This document shows positions 9,875-19,800 of a stretch of 64,000 nucleotides of DNA, in pieces; position 1 is the first letter of the stretch, and each line of letters starts with the position of its first letter. This DNA comes from DASZBX01 sp035943635 (GTDB taxonomy: Bacteria; Actinomycetota; Actinomycetes; Streptomycetales; Catenulisporaceae). The position numbers were made by a program, and so were the translations under genes. Below the pieces are notes generated by a model that was given only the letters and a program-made list of their open reading frames with translations, searched no databases and was not told the DNA's origin. The DNA lies in NCBI GenBank assembly GCA_035943635.1, contig DASZBX010000031.1, positions 23,910 to 87,909 on the forward strand. The letters run 5' to 3'.

Positions 9875-9986
9875 CTCTGGTCAGGACGGTGTCGGTGAAG
9901 TACGGTCGGGCCCCATGACGGATGGACTCGGCGCGCGCGTTCGCCCAGCTGACTCGACAGTAGCCGCTGGGACCCCTGAGGCGACG

Positions 9987-10001
9987 TTCGACATAGTCGA
10001 A
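9987..10001. promoter_or_regulatory. Putative IclR/GylR operator, regulator-proximal
   Basis: TTCGACATAGTCGAA is a perfect palindrome with six-base arms and a 3-base centre, 28 bp before the start codon of the IclR-family gene, a position suited to autoregulation. A further half-site GTCGAA follows at 10008-10013. Confidence 0.65.
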
Positions 10002-10029
10002 TGCCGGTCGAAGGGATATCATCGCTGCC

Positions 10030-10797
10030 ATGCCCGGCCCCGTGCAATCCATCGAACGCGCCGCCGCGATCCTGCGGCTGCTCGCCCGCGGCTCCGGCCG
10101 GCTCGGCGTGGGCGAGATCGCCACCTCGCTCGAACTGGCCAAGGGCACCACCCACGGCATCCTGCGCACCCTGCAGGGCGTGGGTTTCGTCGAGCAGGAC
10201 AAGGCCAGCGGCAAATACCAGCTCGGCGCGGCGCTGCTGCACCTGGGCACGAGCTACCTGGACGTGAACGAGCTGCGGTCCCGGGCGATCAACTGGGCCG
10301 ACGCGCTGGCCTCGCGCAGCGGCGAGGCCGTGCGGATCGGGACCCTGCTGGACGGCAAGGTGCTGGTGGTCCACCACGTCTTCCGGCCGGACGACTCCCT
10401 GCAGACGCTCGACGTCGGCGCGCTGCTGCCGCTGCACGCCACCGCGCTGGGCAAGATCCTGCTGGCCTACGACGGCGACGCGGCCGCGAGCCTGGGGCAG
10501 GCGGAACTGGAGCACTTCACCCGCCGGACGCTGGCCACCCCGGCGGCGGTCGGCCGGGCGATAGCGAAGGTGCGCGAGCGGGGCTGGGCCTCGGAGGTGG
10601 AGGAGCACACGTCCGGCCAGGCCTCGATCGCGGCGCCGATCCGCGGGTACGGCGGCCTGGTGGTCGGCGCGATCAGCATCGCCGGGGCCGCGGACCGGTT
10701 GTGCCCGAGCCCGGAGCGTCCGGATCCGGGCCTGGTCGTGTTCGTGCAGAACGCCGCCCGGGCGATCTCGCGGGACCTGGGCGCCGGTCGCTGGTAG
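10030..10797 (+). CDS. IclR-family regulator of glycerol genes (GylR-like)
   Basis: Product of 255 aa. An N-terminal winged helix-turn-helix (about residues 5-65: S-I-E-R-A-A-A-I-L-R-L-L, then L-A-K-G-T-T-H-G-I-L-R-T-L) precedes an IclR effector-binding domain with the H-A-T-A-L-G-K-I-L-L signature and a C-terminal S-I-A-A-P-I-R segment. In Streptomyces the IclR-type GylR controls the glycerol operon in an adjacent gene order; here the regulator is divergent from glpFKD. The two TTCGAC-type palindromes between them support direct control. The sequence does not tell repressor from activator, but repression relieved by a glycerol metabolite is the precedent. Confidence 0.9.
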   Translation: MPGPVQSIERAAAILRLLARGSGRLGVGEIATSLELAKGTTHGILRTLQGVGFVEQDKASGKYQLGAALLHLGTSYLDVNELRSRAINWADALASRSGEAVRIGTLLDGKVLVVHHVFRPDDSLQTLDVGALLPLHATALGKILLAYDGDAAASLGQAELEHFTRRTLATPAAVGRAIAKVRERGWASEVEEHTSGQASIAAPIRGYGGLVVGAISIAGAADRLCPSPERPDPGLVVFVQNAARAISRDLGAGRW

Positions 10798-11083
10798 CGG
10801 CGGCCGGCGGAGTTGCGGCGGCCGGCGCGGGCGTGGGCGCGGCGCCTGCGAGCCCGGCGGCCGTCGGAGCAGTCGGGAGCGCAGCGGCATCCGGGCTGCG
10901 CGGCCGCCGCGCCGCCTTGATCGAAGTCTTCCCGCCGGACGGGACTACCGCCGGGCGGCCCGCGGTTGTGGTTGTCAGGGAGGGAGTGGCTCCGCACCTG
11001 CTGAATCCACTGGTTTTCGTCCACCCCTGGCCGCCTGACCAGGCCCGGTCCGCTCGACCGGATCGCCGAGAGAAGGAGTTGCA

Positions 11084-12598
11084 ATGGTCGCGCGCTATGT
11101 GATGTCCGTGGACCAGGGGACGACGTCGACCAGGTGCATCCTGTTCGACCACGGCGCGCGGCTGGTGTCGATGACTCAGCGTGAGCACAAGCAGTACTAT
11201 CCGCGGCCGGGCTGGGTCGAGCACGACGCGATGGAGATCTGGCGCAACCTGGAGCACATCGCCCCGGAGTCCCTGGACCGGGCCGGGGTGTCGGCCGACC
11301 GGATCGCGGCGGTCGGGATCGCCAACCAGCGCGAGACGACCGTGCTGTGGGACCGCAGAACCGGGCTGCCGATCGGCCGGGCGATCGTGTGGCAGGACAC
11401 CCGCACGGACGCCCTGGTCGCCGACTTCGAGCGGCGCCCGGACGCGGCGCTGGTGCCCGAGCGCTCCGGGCTGCCGCTGGCCACCTACTTCTCCGCGCCG
11501 CGGATCCGCTGGCTGCTGGACCACACCCCGGGCCTGCGCGAGCGGGCCGAGCGCGGCGAGGTGCTGTTCGGCACGATGGAGAGCTGGCTGGTGTGGAAGC
11601 TGACCGGCGGCCCGGACGGCGGCGTGCACGTGACGGACGTGACCAACGCCAGCCGCACCCTGCTGATGGACATCAGGACGCTGCAGTGGGATCCGCAGCT
11701 GCTGGACTTCTTCGGCGTCCCGGCCGCGATGCTGCCCCGGATCCGCTCCTCGGCCGAGGTGTACGGCCGGGCCACCCGCGCGCTGCCGGGCGTGCGGATC
11801 GCGGCCGCGCTCGGCGACCAGCAGGCCGCGCTGTTCGGCCAGACCTGCTTCGCCCGCGGCGAGGCCAAGTGCACGTACGGCACCGGCAGCTTCCTGCTGC
11901 TCAACACCGGCGAAACCCCGGTGCGCTCGACCCACGGCCTGCTGACCACGGTCGGCTACCGGATCGGCGACGAACCGGCCGTGTACGCGCTGGAGGGCTC
12001 GATCGCGGTGACCGGCTCGCTGGTGCAGTGGTTCCGGGACGGCCTCGGCCTGATCTCCAGCGCCCCGGAGATCGAGACCCTGGCCCGGACGGTCCAGGAC
12101 AACGGCGGGTGCTACATCGTGCCGGCCTTCTCCGGCCTGTACGCCCCGCACTGGCGCAGCGAGGCCCGCGGCATCATCGTCGGCTTGACCTCGTACATCA
12201 CCAAGGGGCACCTGGCCCGGGCGGTGCTGGAGGCGACCGGCTGGCAGACCCGCGAGGTGGTGGACGCGATGAACGCCGACTCGGGCCTGGCCCTGACCAC
12301 GCTCAAGGTCGACGGCGGGATGACCGCCGACAACCTGCTGATGCAGTTCATCGCGGACGTGCTCGCGGCGCCGGTGGTGCGGCCGATGGTGGCCGAGACC
12401 GTGTCGCTGGGCGCCGCGTACGCGGCCGGCCTGGCGGTCGGGTACTGGCCGGATCTCGAGGGCCTGCGCCGCAACTGGCACCGCGCGGCCCAGTGGATCC
12501 CCGCGATGGAACCGGAGCGCCGGGCGAGCGAGTACGAGAACTGGCAGCGCGCCGTGGAACGCACCTTCGACTGGATCCAGCCCGGGCAGGCCGAATAA
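11084..12598 (+). CDS. glpK: Second glycerol kinase
   Basis: Product of 504 aa, full length, with the same FGGY-kinase landmarks as the operon copy: D-Q-G-T-T-S-T-R (10-17), W-Q-D-T-R-T-D, G-T-G-S-F-L-L-L-N-T-G and G-G-M-T-A-D-N. The ATG at 11084 is preceded by AGAAGGAG. It follows the IclR gene by 286 bp on the same strand, so it probably has its own promoter. The two kinases differ throughout and are not a recent duplication. The paralogue may serve a different polyol or a different expression condition; glycerol kinase is the best call because all active-site segments are kept. Confidence 0.92.
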   Translation: MVARYVMSVDQGTTSTRCILFDHGARLVSMTQREHKQYYPRPGWVEHDAMEIWRNLEHIAPESLDRAGVSADRIAAVGIANQRETTVLWDRRTGLPIGRAIVWQDTRTDALVADFERRPDAALVPERSGLPLATYFSAPRIRWLLDHTPGLRERAERGEVLFGTMESWLVWKLTGGPDGGVHVTDVTNASRTLLMDIRTLQWDPQLLDFFGVPAAMLPRIRSSAEVYGRATRALPGVRIAAALGDQQAALFGQTCFARGEAKCTYGTGSFLLLNTGETPVRSTHGLLTTVGYRIGDEPAVYALEGSIAVTGSLVQWFRDGLGLISSAPEIETLARTVQDNGGCYIVPAFSGLYAPHWRSEARGIIVGLTSYITKGHLARAVLEATGWQTREVVDAMNADSGLALTTLKVDGGMTADNLLMQFIADVLAAPVVRPMVAETVSLGAAYAAGLAVGYWPDLEGLRRNWHRAAQWIPAMEPERRASEYENWQRAVERTFDWIQPGQAE

Positions 12599-12622
12599 GG
12601 CTCTTGAGTAGAATCCGGGTTC

Positions 12623-13255
12623 TTATTCGCTCGCGCTGAGGCGGATGACCGCGCCGTCCGGGAGATCGTGCACCTGCCGGGCGATCGGGCCGCGGATCCG
12701 CATGGCCTGGGCCGCGTCGCGCACGACCAGGTTGTCGAAGTCGTACTCGCCGCCGCCGACGAAGTAGCGCAGCGGGATCAGCCGCTGGCCGGGGGCGAGC
12801 GGGCCGTGCTGGTCCTGGTAGGACCTGGCGAAGGTCGCCGCGCCGTTGACGTCCGGGTCGGCCAGCAGCCAGGCCGCCCAGTCCGCCAGGCCCGGGCCGA
12901 GCGCGATCCGCTCGGCGGTCTCCGGGTTGAAGGTGACCACCTGCGCGTTGGCGACGATGCCGAACTGGACGCCGAACAGGTCCTGGCCGAAGCAGAACAC
13001 GTCGTCGGCGAGCGTCCCATAAGTGTTCTTCCAGGTCGTGTCGGTGTTCCAGGCCATCAGTTCCGGGCCCGGGCCCTGGCCGCCGGCCTGGAAGACCTGG
13101 ACGCCCGCGTTGAACAGGGCGAAGCCGTTGAGCCGGGACAACAGCTCGCCCAGCTCGGCCAGCGGGCCGGATTCGAGGCCTAAGTCCAGGTCGATCGGCG
13201 GTCCGAGCGGGCCGCGGGCCCGGCCGAGCAGGTCTTCCAGCGCCGCGCCGATCAT
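12623..13255 (-). CDS. SMI1/KNR4 (SUKH)-like protein
   Basis: Product of 210 aa from ATG 13255, which has GAGGAG upstream; longer readings lack support. The central block (F-C-F-G-Q-D-L-F-G-V-Q-F-G-I, then T-F-N-P-E-T-A-E-R-I and L-A-D-W-A-A-W-L-L-A-D-P-D) and the later E-Y-D-F-D-N-L-V-V resemble actinobacterial proteins annotated as SMI1/KNR4 or SUKH. Some SUKH proteins are immunity proteins against nuclease toxins, but no toxin gene lies beside this one, so no immunity role is claimed. Convergent with the second glycerol kinase (24 bp gap). Confidence 0.6.
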   Translation of the reverse strand: MIGAALEDLLGRARGPLGPPIDLDLGLESGPLAELGELLSRLNGFALFNAGVQVFQAGGQGPGPELMAWNTDTTWKNTYGTLADDVFCFGQDLFGVQFGIVANAQVVTFNPETAERIALGPGLADWAAWLLADPDVNGAATFARSYQDQHGPLAPGQRLIPLRYFVGGGEYDFDNLVVRDAAQAMRIRGPIARQVHDLPDGAVIRLSASE

Positions 13256-13432
13256 CCCTGGGGTCTCCTCAGGTCGTGGGTGACGGTGTCCGTGCCCCCG
13301 GTAAGTTACCGATGCCGAAAAGCATAGGCAATCCGGGGGCCGGCGCCCTAGTAGTTGGTGCGCGCAAGCATACGAAAGATCGCCCGGAGCCGCGTTCCCC
13401 ACATGAGCCGTCCAGCCTCTGGCGCCGCCGAG

Positions 13433-14257
13433 TCAGCGCACGTATCTCGGCAGCGCGCCGACCCCGCCGGAAGCCGAACCCGGGTTCGCCGACGGCGACG
13501 GGCCGGTGGACCCGGCCGCGGGCGAGGCCAGGGTGCTCTGGGCCTTGGTGACGGCCTTGGTGAAGAACGAGGAGGCCAGCTGCGAGGAACCGCTGCCGAC
13601 CTGGAGGTAGAAGTACTGCACCTCCACGTCGCCGAGGTTGCCGACGGCCAGGTACCCGTTGGTCTGCACGCCGTTCACGGTGCCGTCCAGGCGCACCGCG
13701 GCCGACGGGCCCGGGGTGAAGGTGATCGGGCTGAGCGTGAAGTCGAGTGTCGTGTCGTCGGAGGTGATGCTGAGCGTCTTGCAGATCTTCAGGGCGGCGC
13801 TGTCCCGGGCGTAGTCGGCGGTGAGCTTGGCCGGGGTTTCGGCGAGCAGGCCCTCGGTGAGGAACGGGCCGTTGTCCCCGACCTGCAGTTCGGTGCCCTG
13901 TTCGGTCTGGTCGGTGCCGGAGGCGCCGTTGAGCAGCGGTTGCAGGGCTTTGCAGCCTCCATAGGTGGTCGGGCCGTCGGTCGCGGTGTCGTCGGTGGAG
14001 GTGCTGAAGGTCTGGCCGAGGTCGGTGGCGGTGAGCAGCGCGGCCTGGAGGGTGTCGGTGGACGGGAGCGCGGGCGACGCCGCCGGGACCGCGGCCGGGG
14101 CGGCGCCGGGCGCGTCGTCCTGGGCCAGCGCGGCGCCGGGCACGCCGGCGGCGAGGACGAGTCCGGCCGCCGGGACGGCCAGCCGGCCCCAGCGGGAGGG
14201 CACGTGGGCGGCGCGGGAGGCGGCGGCGGGCGGGGACGCGGAACGCAGTCGGGCCAT
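13433..14257 (-). CDS. Exported protein of unknown function
   Basis: Product of 274 aa with a clear signal peptide (about residues 24-45: L-A-V-P-A-A-G-L-V-L-A-A-G-V-P-G-A-A-L-A, cleavage near A-L-A-Q). The mature part begins with an Ala/Pro linker, then a domain with D-L-G-Q-T-F-S, two cysteines (in G-G-C-K and K-I-C-K) that could form a disulphide, and a C-terminal Ser/Pro/Gly tail. The layout recalls extracellular sensor-type domains such as the PknH sensor family, but the match is weak. It lies 24 bp downstream of the zinc-ribbon membrane-protein gene, with AAGGAG before its ATG, so the two are probably co-transcribed and may act together at the envelope. Confidence 0.7.
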   Translation of the reverse strand: MARLRSASPPAAASRAAHVPSRWGRLAVPAAGLVLAAGVPGAALAQDDAPGAAPAAVPAASPALPSTDTLQAALLTATDLGQTFSTSTDDTATDGPTTYGGCKALQPLLNGASGTDQTEQGTELQVGDNGPFLTEGLLAETPAKLTADYARDSAALKICKTLSITSDDTTLDFTLSPITFTPGPSAAVRLDGTVNGVQTNGYLAVGNLGDVEVQYFYLQVGSGSSQLASSFFTKAVTKAQSTLASPAAGSTGPSPSANPGSASGGVGALPRYVR

Positions 14258-14281
14258 GAGACGGGCTCCTTCGCAGGACGT

Positions 14282-15118
14282 CTACCGGTGGTGGTGATGG
14301 TGGGTGAGGCTGCGCCGGGACGGGCGCGGCGCGCGGGAAGCGCCGGGTGCGCCGGGCGGAATCGGGGCCGTGGGCATCGTGCCGGGGTCGGTGCTGCCCG
14401 CGTACGCGGCCGGCGGCTCTTGCGCCGCGCGCGAGCCGCCGGAGTACCGCGGCAGCGGGTCGAGCAGTTCGGGAGCCGACCGGCGGACCACCGCGCCGAC
14501 CAGCGCCAGCACCGAGGCGGCCAGGCCCAGCGGCGCGCCGAAGGACCAGCTGAAGGACACGCCCGCGACCGTGGCGCCGTCGCCGGGCTTGATCAGGAAC
14601 GCCATCAGGGTCAGCAGCATGTTCAGTCCGCACATGACCGCCAGCAGCTGCCAGTGCGGCAGCGGCATGCGGCGGGTGGGCCGCCTGATCATCGTGCGGG
14701 CGAACAGGTATCCGGCCACGAGCAGGCAGACCACGAAGATCAGGAAGCGCCAGCCGCCGGCTCCCGCGCCGAGCGCCGAGGTGCTCAGGAAGGTGGTGTC
14801 CGTGCCGAGGGTGGGGTCGGAGAAGGACAGCGAGTACCACGGCAGGTACAGGCTGACGAAGAGCAGCACGGTCCCGGCCAGCGCGATCAGGTCGCCGGTG
14901 CCGAGCCGGCGCAGCTCGATCGTGGTGACCGGGTCCGGCGGCGCGCCGCGGCCCGCGGCCGACGGCGGCGCGGCCGGGCGCGGGGCGAACGCGCTGGGGA
15001 CCGGGATCGGTCTGGGCGGCGGCGGCCCGGTCGGGGCGAACCCCGGCGCGGGTGTGCCGCACGACGCGCAGAAACCGGCCCCCTGGTCGACGGCCGCACC
15101 ACAAGCCGAACAGTACAT
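14282..15118 (-). CDS. Zinc-ribbon membrane protein
   Basis: Product of 278 aa starting at ATG 15118, which has GAGGAGG nine bases upstream; a GTG at 15139 is possible but would cover that site. The N-terminus is a C-x-x-C...C-x-x-C zinc ribbon (Y-C-S-A-C-G and F-C-A-S-C-G), followed by a Pro-rich linker and about four membrane helices between residues 75 and 225 (for example L-I-A-L-A-G-T-V-L-L-F-V-S-L-Y). The tail is basic and Pro-rich and ends H-H-H-H-H-R, a natural penta-histidine run. Function unknown; probably co-transcribed with the exported protein downstream. Confidence 0.8.
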   Translation of the reverse strand: MYCSACGAAVDQGAGFCASCGTPAPGFAPTGPPPPRPIPVPSAFAPRPAAPPSAAGRGAPPDPVTTIELRRLGTGDLIALAGTVLLFVSLYLPWYSLSFSDPTLGTDTTFLSTSALGAGAGGWRFLIFVVCLLVAGYLFARTMIRRPTRRMPLPHWQLLAVMCGLNMLLTLMAFLIKPGDGATVAGVSFSWSFGAPLGLAASVLALVGAVVRRSAPELLDPLPRYSGGSRAAQEPPAAYAGSTDPGTMPTAPIPPGAPGASRAPRPSRRSLTHHHHHR

Positions 15119-15278
15119 TCCGCCCACCTCCTCGGCCACGCGGCCGCAGCGGGCACACGCGGGCTCGACCCATCAGGATGTCATCAATCCATGATCACCC
15201 CTTCGGCCCAGCCGTACCACTCAGGTGGCGGACGAATACGCTCCGTGACCGACACCTTATGCCGCCCATCAGGCCGGC

Positions 15279-16301
15279 TTAAAGGGCGGCGCCCGGATCC
15301 CCGGCCTCCGCGGACGGATCGGCCTCGTCCGCCTCCTCCACGACGCCGGGCAGCCCGGCCAGCTCCTGGCACGCGTCCCACAGCTCGCCCCGGTCGGCGG
15401 CGGACTCGCGGGTGGAGTTGAGGTAGTACTCGGGCCGGACGGCGCGGTCGTGCCAGAACAGCCCGGCGCGGCGCCCGGGCTCCTCGGCCGCGGCCAGCCA
15501 GACGAACGTGTCCGCACCCTGATCCGGGCTGCGCAGGATCGGCCGGGCCAGCACGGCGAACTTGGTCAGCGACTTGGCCAACCCCGGGGTGGTGGCCCAG
15601 CCCGGATGGGCCGAGTGCACGACGACGCCCGAGCCCTCGAGGTGGTCGTTCCACAGCTTGGCCAGCACGACCTGCATCCGCTTGGTGCGGGCATAGCCGG
15701 TGGTCGGGCGGTACGGGCGCTCGTCGTACTGCAGGTCGTCCACGCGCAGCGGCTGGCCGTACATGCCGCCGGAGCTGACCCAGATCACCCGCGCGGACCC
15801 CTGCGCGGTCATGGCCGGGCGCAGCAGCGCGGTCAGCAGGTGCGGGCCGAGGACGTGGGTGGCGAACATCAGCTCGTTGCCCTCGGCGGTCTCCTTGCGC
15901 TCGGTCGGCATCACTCCGGCGTTGTGGATCAGCACGTCCACCGGGCCGGTCAGTGCGGCCGCGTAGTCGCGGACCTCGGCCAGCAGGCTGACGTCGCACT
16001 CGTCCACGGTGAGCCGGGCCCCGGGCACGGCGCGGCGGATCTCCGCGCAGGCCGCCTCGCCGCCGGCCCGGCCGCGCACGACCAGCCGGACCTCGGCCCC
16101 GAGCCGGGCCAGCCCGCAGGCGGTGGCCTTGCCCAGGCCGGCCTTGGCGCCGGTGACCACGGCGGTCTTCCCGGCCAGCGCGTCCGGCCGCGGGTCGGCC
16201 GGCCACCAGCGGCGGCGGATCAGGAAGCCGATACTGCCGTATCCGGCGAGGGTTCGGTCCAAGGCGGTGTCCGCCATCGTGCCCAGTCGTGTGGTGTCCA
16301 C
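15279..16301 (-). CDS. Short-chain dehydrogenase/reductase
   Basis: Product of 340 aa from GTG 16301, which has GGGAGGA eight bases upstream. Rossmann cofactor motif T-G-A-K-A-G-L-G at 50-57, N-A-G-V in the fourth strand region, catalytic S-S-G-G and Y-A-R-T-K (Y203, K207). The extended N-terminus and the long loop after the catalytic Lys resemble retinol-dehydrogenase/WW-oxidoreductase-like SDRs that use NADP(H). Substrate unknown. A single gene with a 536 bp region upstream shared with the divergent kinase gene. Confidence 0.9.
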   Translation of the reverse strand: MDTTRLGTMADTALDRTLAGYGSIGFLIRRRWWPADPRPDALAGKTAVVTGAKAGLGKATACGLARLGAEVRLVVRGRAGGEAACAEIRRAVPGARLTVDECDVSLLAEVRDYAAALTGPVDVLIHNAGVMPTERKETAEGNELMFATHVLGPHLLTALLRPAMTAQGSARVIWVSSGGMYGQPLRVDDLQYDERPYRPTTGYARTKRMQVVLAKLWNDHLEGSGVVVHSAHPGWATTPGLAKSLTKFAVLARPILRSPDQGADTFVWLAAAEEPGRRAGLFWHDRAVRPEYYLNSTRESAADRGELWDACQELAGLPGVVEEADEADPSAEAGDPGAAL

Positions 16302-16837
16302 GGTCTGTCCTCCCTGGTGCGGTCGCGGCGCTGCGACCACGTACTTCCACAGTAGGGTGCCCAGGGGATGGAATCTCGGCAACAACGGGCGAGTCGCGGG
16401 GGCTTTCCGAACGTCTTGTCGAATGCTCTTCGGCCTATTCCGGTGAATCGGGCACCCGGGGAACCGCCGGGGCGCCGGAATGCGGGGCCGACCGCGTTCC
16501 GGCGATTGCCGCGGGAAAGGTCTGCACAATGCGCAGCGCCGCAATCTTCGCCGACACTCCTGCCGGATCGGGGCGAGACCGGCCTGATCCCGCGTCAGTC
16601 GGGCGACCCGGCCGCCGGGGCAGCTCAGTGGGCTCGGTTACCGTATCATCACGATCAGATCTCGAATGTCCGAGATCCATCCGCACCGCACGGGTTCTGC
16701 GATTGTCTTGACCAAATCTTGGCCGAGAGCCCGGACCCCGGCCGGTCGGCGCCGGCACTGCCGCCCGCGCGGGCCCGACACCGGTGAATGCGCGGCGGGA
16801 AGCACCGGAAAAGGAACGTCCACGCAGGGAGGGGTGC
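16302..16837. promoter_or_regulatory. Divergent intergenic region with inverted repeat
   Basis: No convincing gene in these 536 bp between the SDR and the kinase operon. It contains a perfect inverted repeat, GATCTCG at 16658-16664 and CGAGATC at 16671-16677, about 165 bp upstream of the kinase start, and a TTACCGTATCATC element at 16638-16650 that recurs in two other intergenic regions of the window. Promoters for both flanking genes must lie here. Confidence 0.45.
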
Positions 16838-19800
16838 ATGGCGCTCGGCAATCTCGGGCCCGAGGATCCGGAGCGGATCGGGGGTTTCGAGATCAAGGCG
16901 GTCGTGGGCAGGGGCGGGTCCGGGAAGGTCTATCTCGGCCTGGATCCGCACGGCAACGCGGCGGCCGTCAAACAGCTCCTGGTGAAGCGGGACCTGAACG
17001 ACGCGACCAGCCGGGAGCGGTTCCTGCGGGAGATCCGGACGATGGGCCGGATCGACAGCGCCCTGGTCCCCCGGCTGGCCGACTTCGACGAGCTGTGCGA
17101 CCCGCCCTGGCTGGCCACCCCGTACATCCCCGGCCCCTCGCTGCTCGAGGCGCTCGGGCGCGGGCCGCTGCCGGCCGGGTTCACCTGGTCGCTGGCCGGG
17201 GCGCTGTGCAGCGCGCTGGACACCATCCACCGGGCCGGGGCGCTGCACCGGGACCTGAAGCCGTCCAACGTGATGATCGCCCGGGACCGGTTCGTGGTGA
17301 TCGACCTGGGCCTGACCCGGTCGGTGGACGGCTCGGACCCCGGGGTCACCGCGGTCTGGATCTCGGCCGGCACCCCCGGCTACATGTCGCCCGAGCAGAT
17401 CAAGGCCCTGAAGGACGCGGAGAAGCCGGCCGACGTGCTGTCCCTGGCCGCCACGGTCTACCACGCCGCCACCGGCCGGGCCCCGTTCCAGGAGCAGCTG
17501 TCCGGCGGCTTCCCGCACACCTCCGGCCCCGACGGCCCGGCCCGGCCGACGTACCCGGACGGGCTGCCGTCCCGGCTGCGCGAGTTCCTGCGCCGCGGCC
17601 TGGAACTGGACCACACCCGGCGCGCGTCCCTGGCCGAGCTGATGTGGCTGCTGCCGTCCGACCTGGAGACCGGCTTCGCCGAGACCGTGCCGATCCCGGT
17701 GCGCCAGGCCCAGCTGGTGCTCGAACTGGACCTGAAGCGGCGCGGCGGGTTCACCTACCCCCTGCACACGCCCGACCCGCAGCGGGACCTGACCACGGTG
17801 ATGGAGCGCACCCGGGAGGGCGCGCTGCACAACGCCGCCCGGATCGCGGCCGAGGCCAGGGCCGCGGGCGGAACCGGGGACGGGGCGATCGTGACGGTCC
17901 GGCTGGCCCGGGCGGCCGGGGTGGCCGCGCTGACCGAGGCCGAGGCCCGGGCGCAGTACGAGGCCGCCCGCGCGGCCCTGCCCCCGGCCACCGCGGCCGA
18001 CCAGATCCTGTCCGGGCCGCTCGGCCGGCTGGCCGCGGCGTTCTCCCGGGAGCAGCTCGACAGCGCGATCGTGGTCGAGCTGTGCGCGGAGCACTGCGCG
18101 GTGTGGGAGTTCACGGCCGGCCCGACGCCCCCGCGCGAACACCGGATACCGTGGACCACCCTGCTGGACGCCAAGGTCAGGATAGGTAAGAGCGCTGACG
18201 AATCCGGCGACCACCCCGGCGCGCAATCCGTGGCCGGCCAAGGCAATCCGGACTCCCCGGACCCGGCCGACGAGCACCCGACCACCCCGGACCTGGCCCA
18301 CGGCGACCTGCTCCAACTGCTGCTGCTCGGCGGCAAGAACGCCGTGCCGCGCGGCGCACTGCGCCGGTTCACCCCCTGGCTCGGCAACCACGAACTGGCC
18401 CGGCGCGCCGCCACGGCCGTGCGCACCGCGGTCGACCGGATCGTGGCGAGATCGGCGGCCGAGCAGGCCGCGCAGGCCGGCGAGCGGCCCAAGACCCCGC
18501 CGCTGCCGCCGGCGGCGCCGCTGCTGACGGTGGTCGTGCGCCGGCCCGGGTGGCGGCTGCTGGAACTGGTCGGCGACAACCTGGCCCCCGGCCCCGGCCG
18601 CCCGCACCTGACCGGCCCGCAGAAACTGCCCAAAGTGTTCTCCCAGCTGCTCGACCTGCAGCCGCTGCCGTACCCGGTCGGGCTGGCCACGGCCGAGGTG
18701 GACGAGCGGACCGGCGCGGTCACCCTGCGCTTCCTCGAACTGTTCCCGGCCGGGACCGCGCCCCGGGGCCCGGACTCGCGCCGCACCGTGCCGCTGGAGC
18801 TGCCCCGGCAGGCCCCGGACGACGGCGTCCTGCTGCCGCTGGTCTCCCGCCGGACCGAGCACCCCTACGGCTGGGACCTGATCCGGACCGGCCGGATCGG
18901 CGTCTCGGTCCCGGCCGGGGTGGAGCTGACGGTCAGCCTGCTCGGCACCGCGCACGCGGCCCTGGCCACCCCGGCCGCGCCGCACGGCCTGCCCGCGGAC
19001 CCGGTCGGCTGGACCGAGATCCGGGCCATGGTGCCGCACAGCCTGCTGCCGCCGGAGGGCGCCGCCGACGGCCCGCTGGACCTGGTCGTCGCGGTGGAGC
19101 GGGGCAGTTTCGACGGCGACATCGAGATGCGCCGGCGGTTCGCCGTCAGCCTGCTCGACCGCGCCGCGCAGCTGCGCCCGGAGCCCGGGGCGCTGCGCAC
19201 CGCGGTGCTGGACTACGGCGACCACCTGTTCGTCTCCCGGGAGTTCGAGCGCCTGGCCCCGGCCGAGCGGCGCCGGCACGACCCGGAGGTGTGCTGGAGC
19301 GGGTTCGGCCCGGCCCGGCGCTCGACCGACGTCGTGCTCGCGCTGACCGCGAAGCCGATCGAGCACGACTACGCCGCGCCGGTCGAGGAGGCGCTCGCGC
19401 ACCTGGTCACGGCCGGGTGGAACCCCGGGGCGCAGCACGTGCTGGTGATCGTCGGCGGCCGGCCGCCGCACCAGCCGCAGTGGCGCTCGGAGATCTTCAA
19501 CGAGGCCCTGCAGTGCACCAACAACGTGGACTGGCAGGCCACGTTGAACGTCCTGGTCAACCAGTACAACCTGATCTGCGTCGGCGTGATCGAGCCCTGG
19601 GACGCGCACCTGCCCGGGGACAACCCCAAGCCGCAGATCGACCGGCAGGTGCTCAAGGGCTGGAAGGACGTCGTGGGCGGGCGCTACGTCGACCTGCCCT
19701 GGGCCGACCCCTCGGCGGTGCTGGCCACGGCCGGGGTGCTGCCCGGAACGCGGGCGCCGCGCAAGCCGGCCACCCTGCCGCTGGCCCGTCCCGCCCGGCC

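Noticed and set aside
16302..16837. Small gene in the kinase upstream region
   Set aside because: The plus-strand frames are Arg/Pro-rich without a ribosome site and do not resemble proteins; the region is better read as regulatory.
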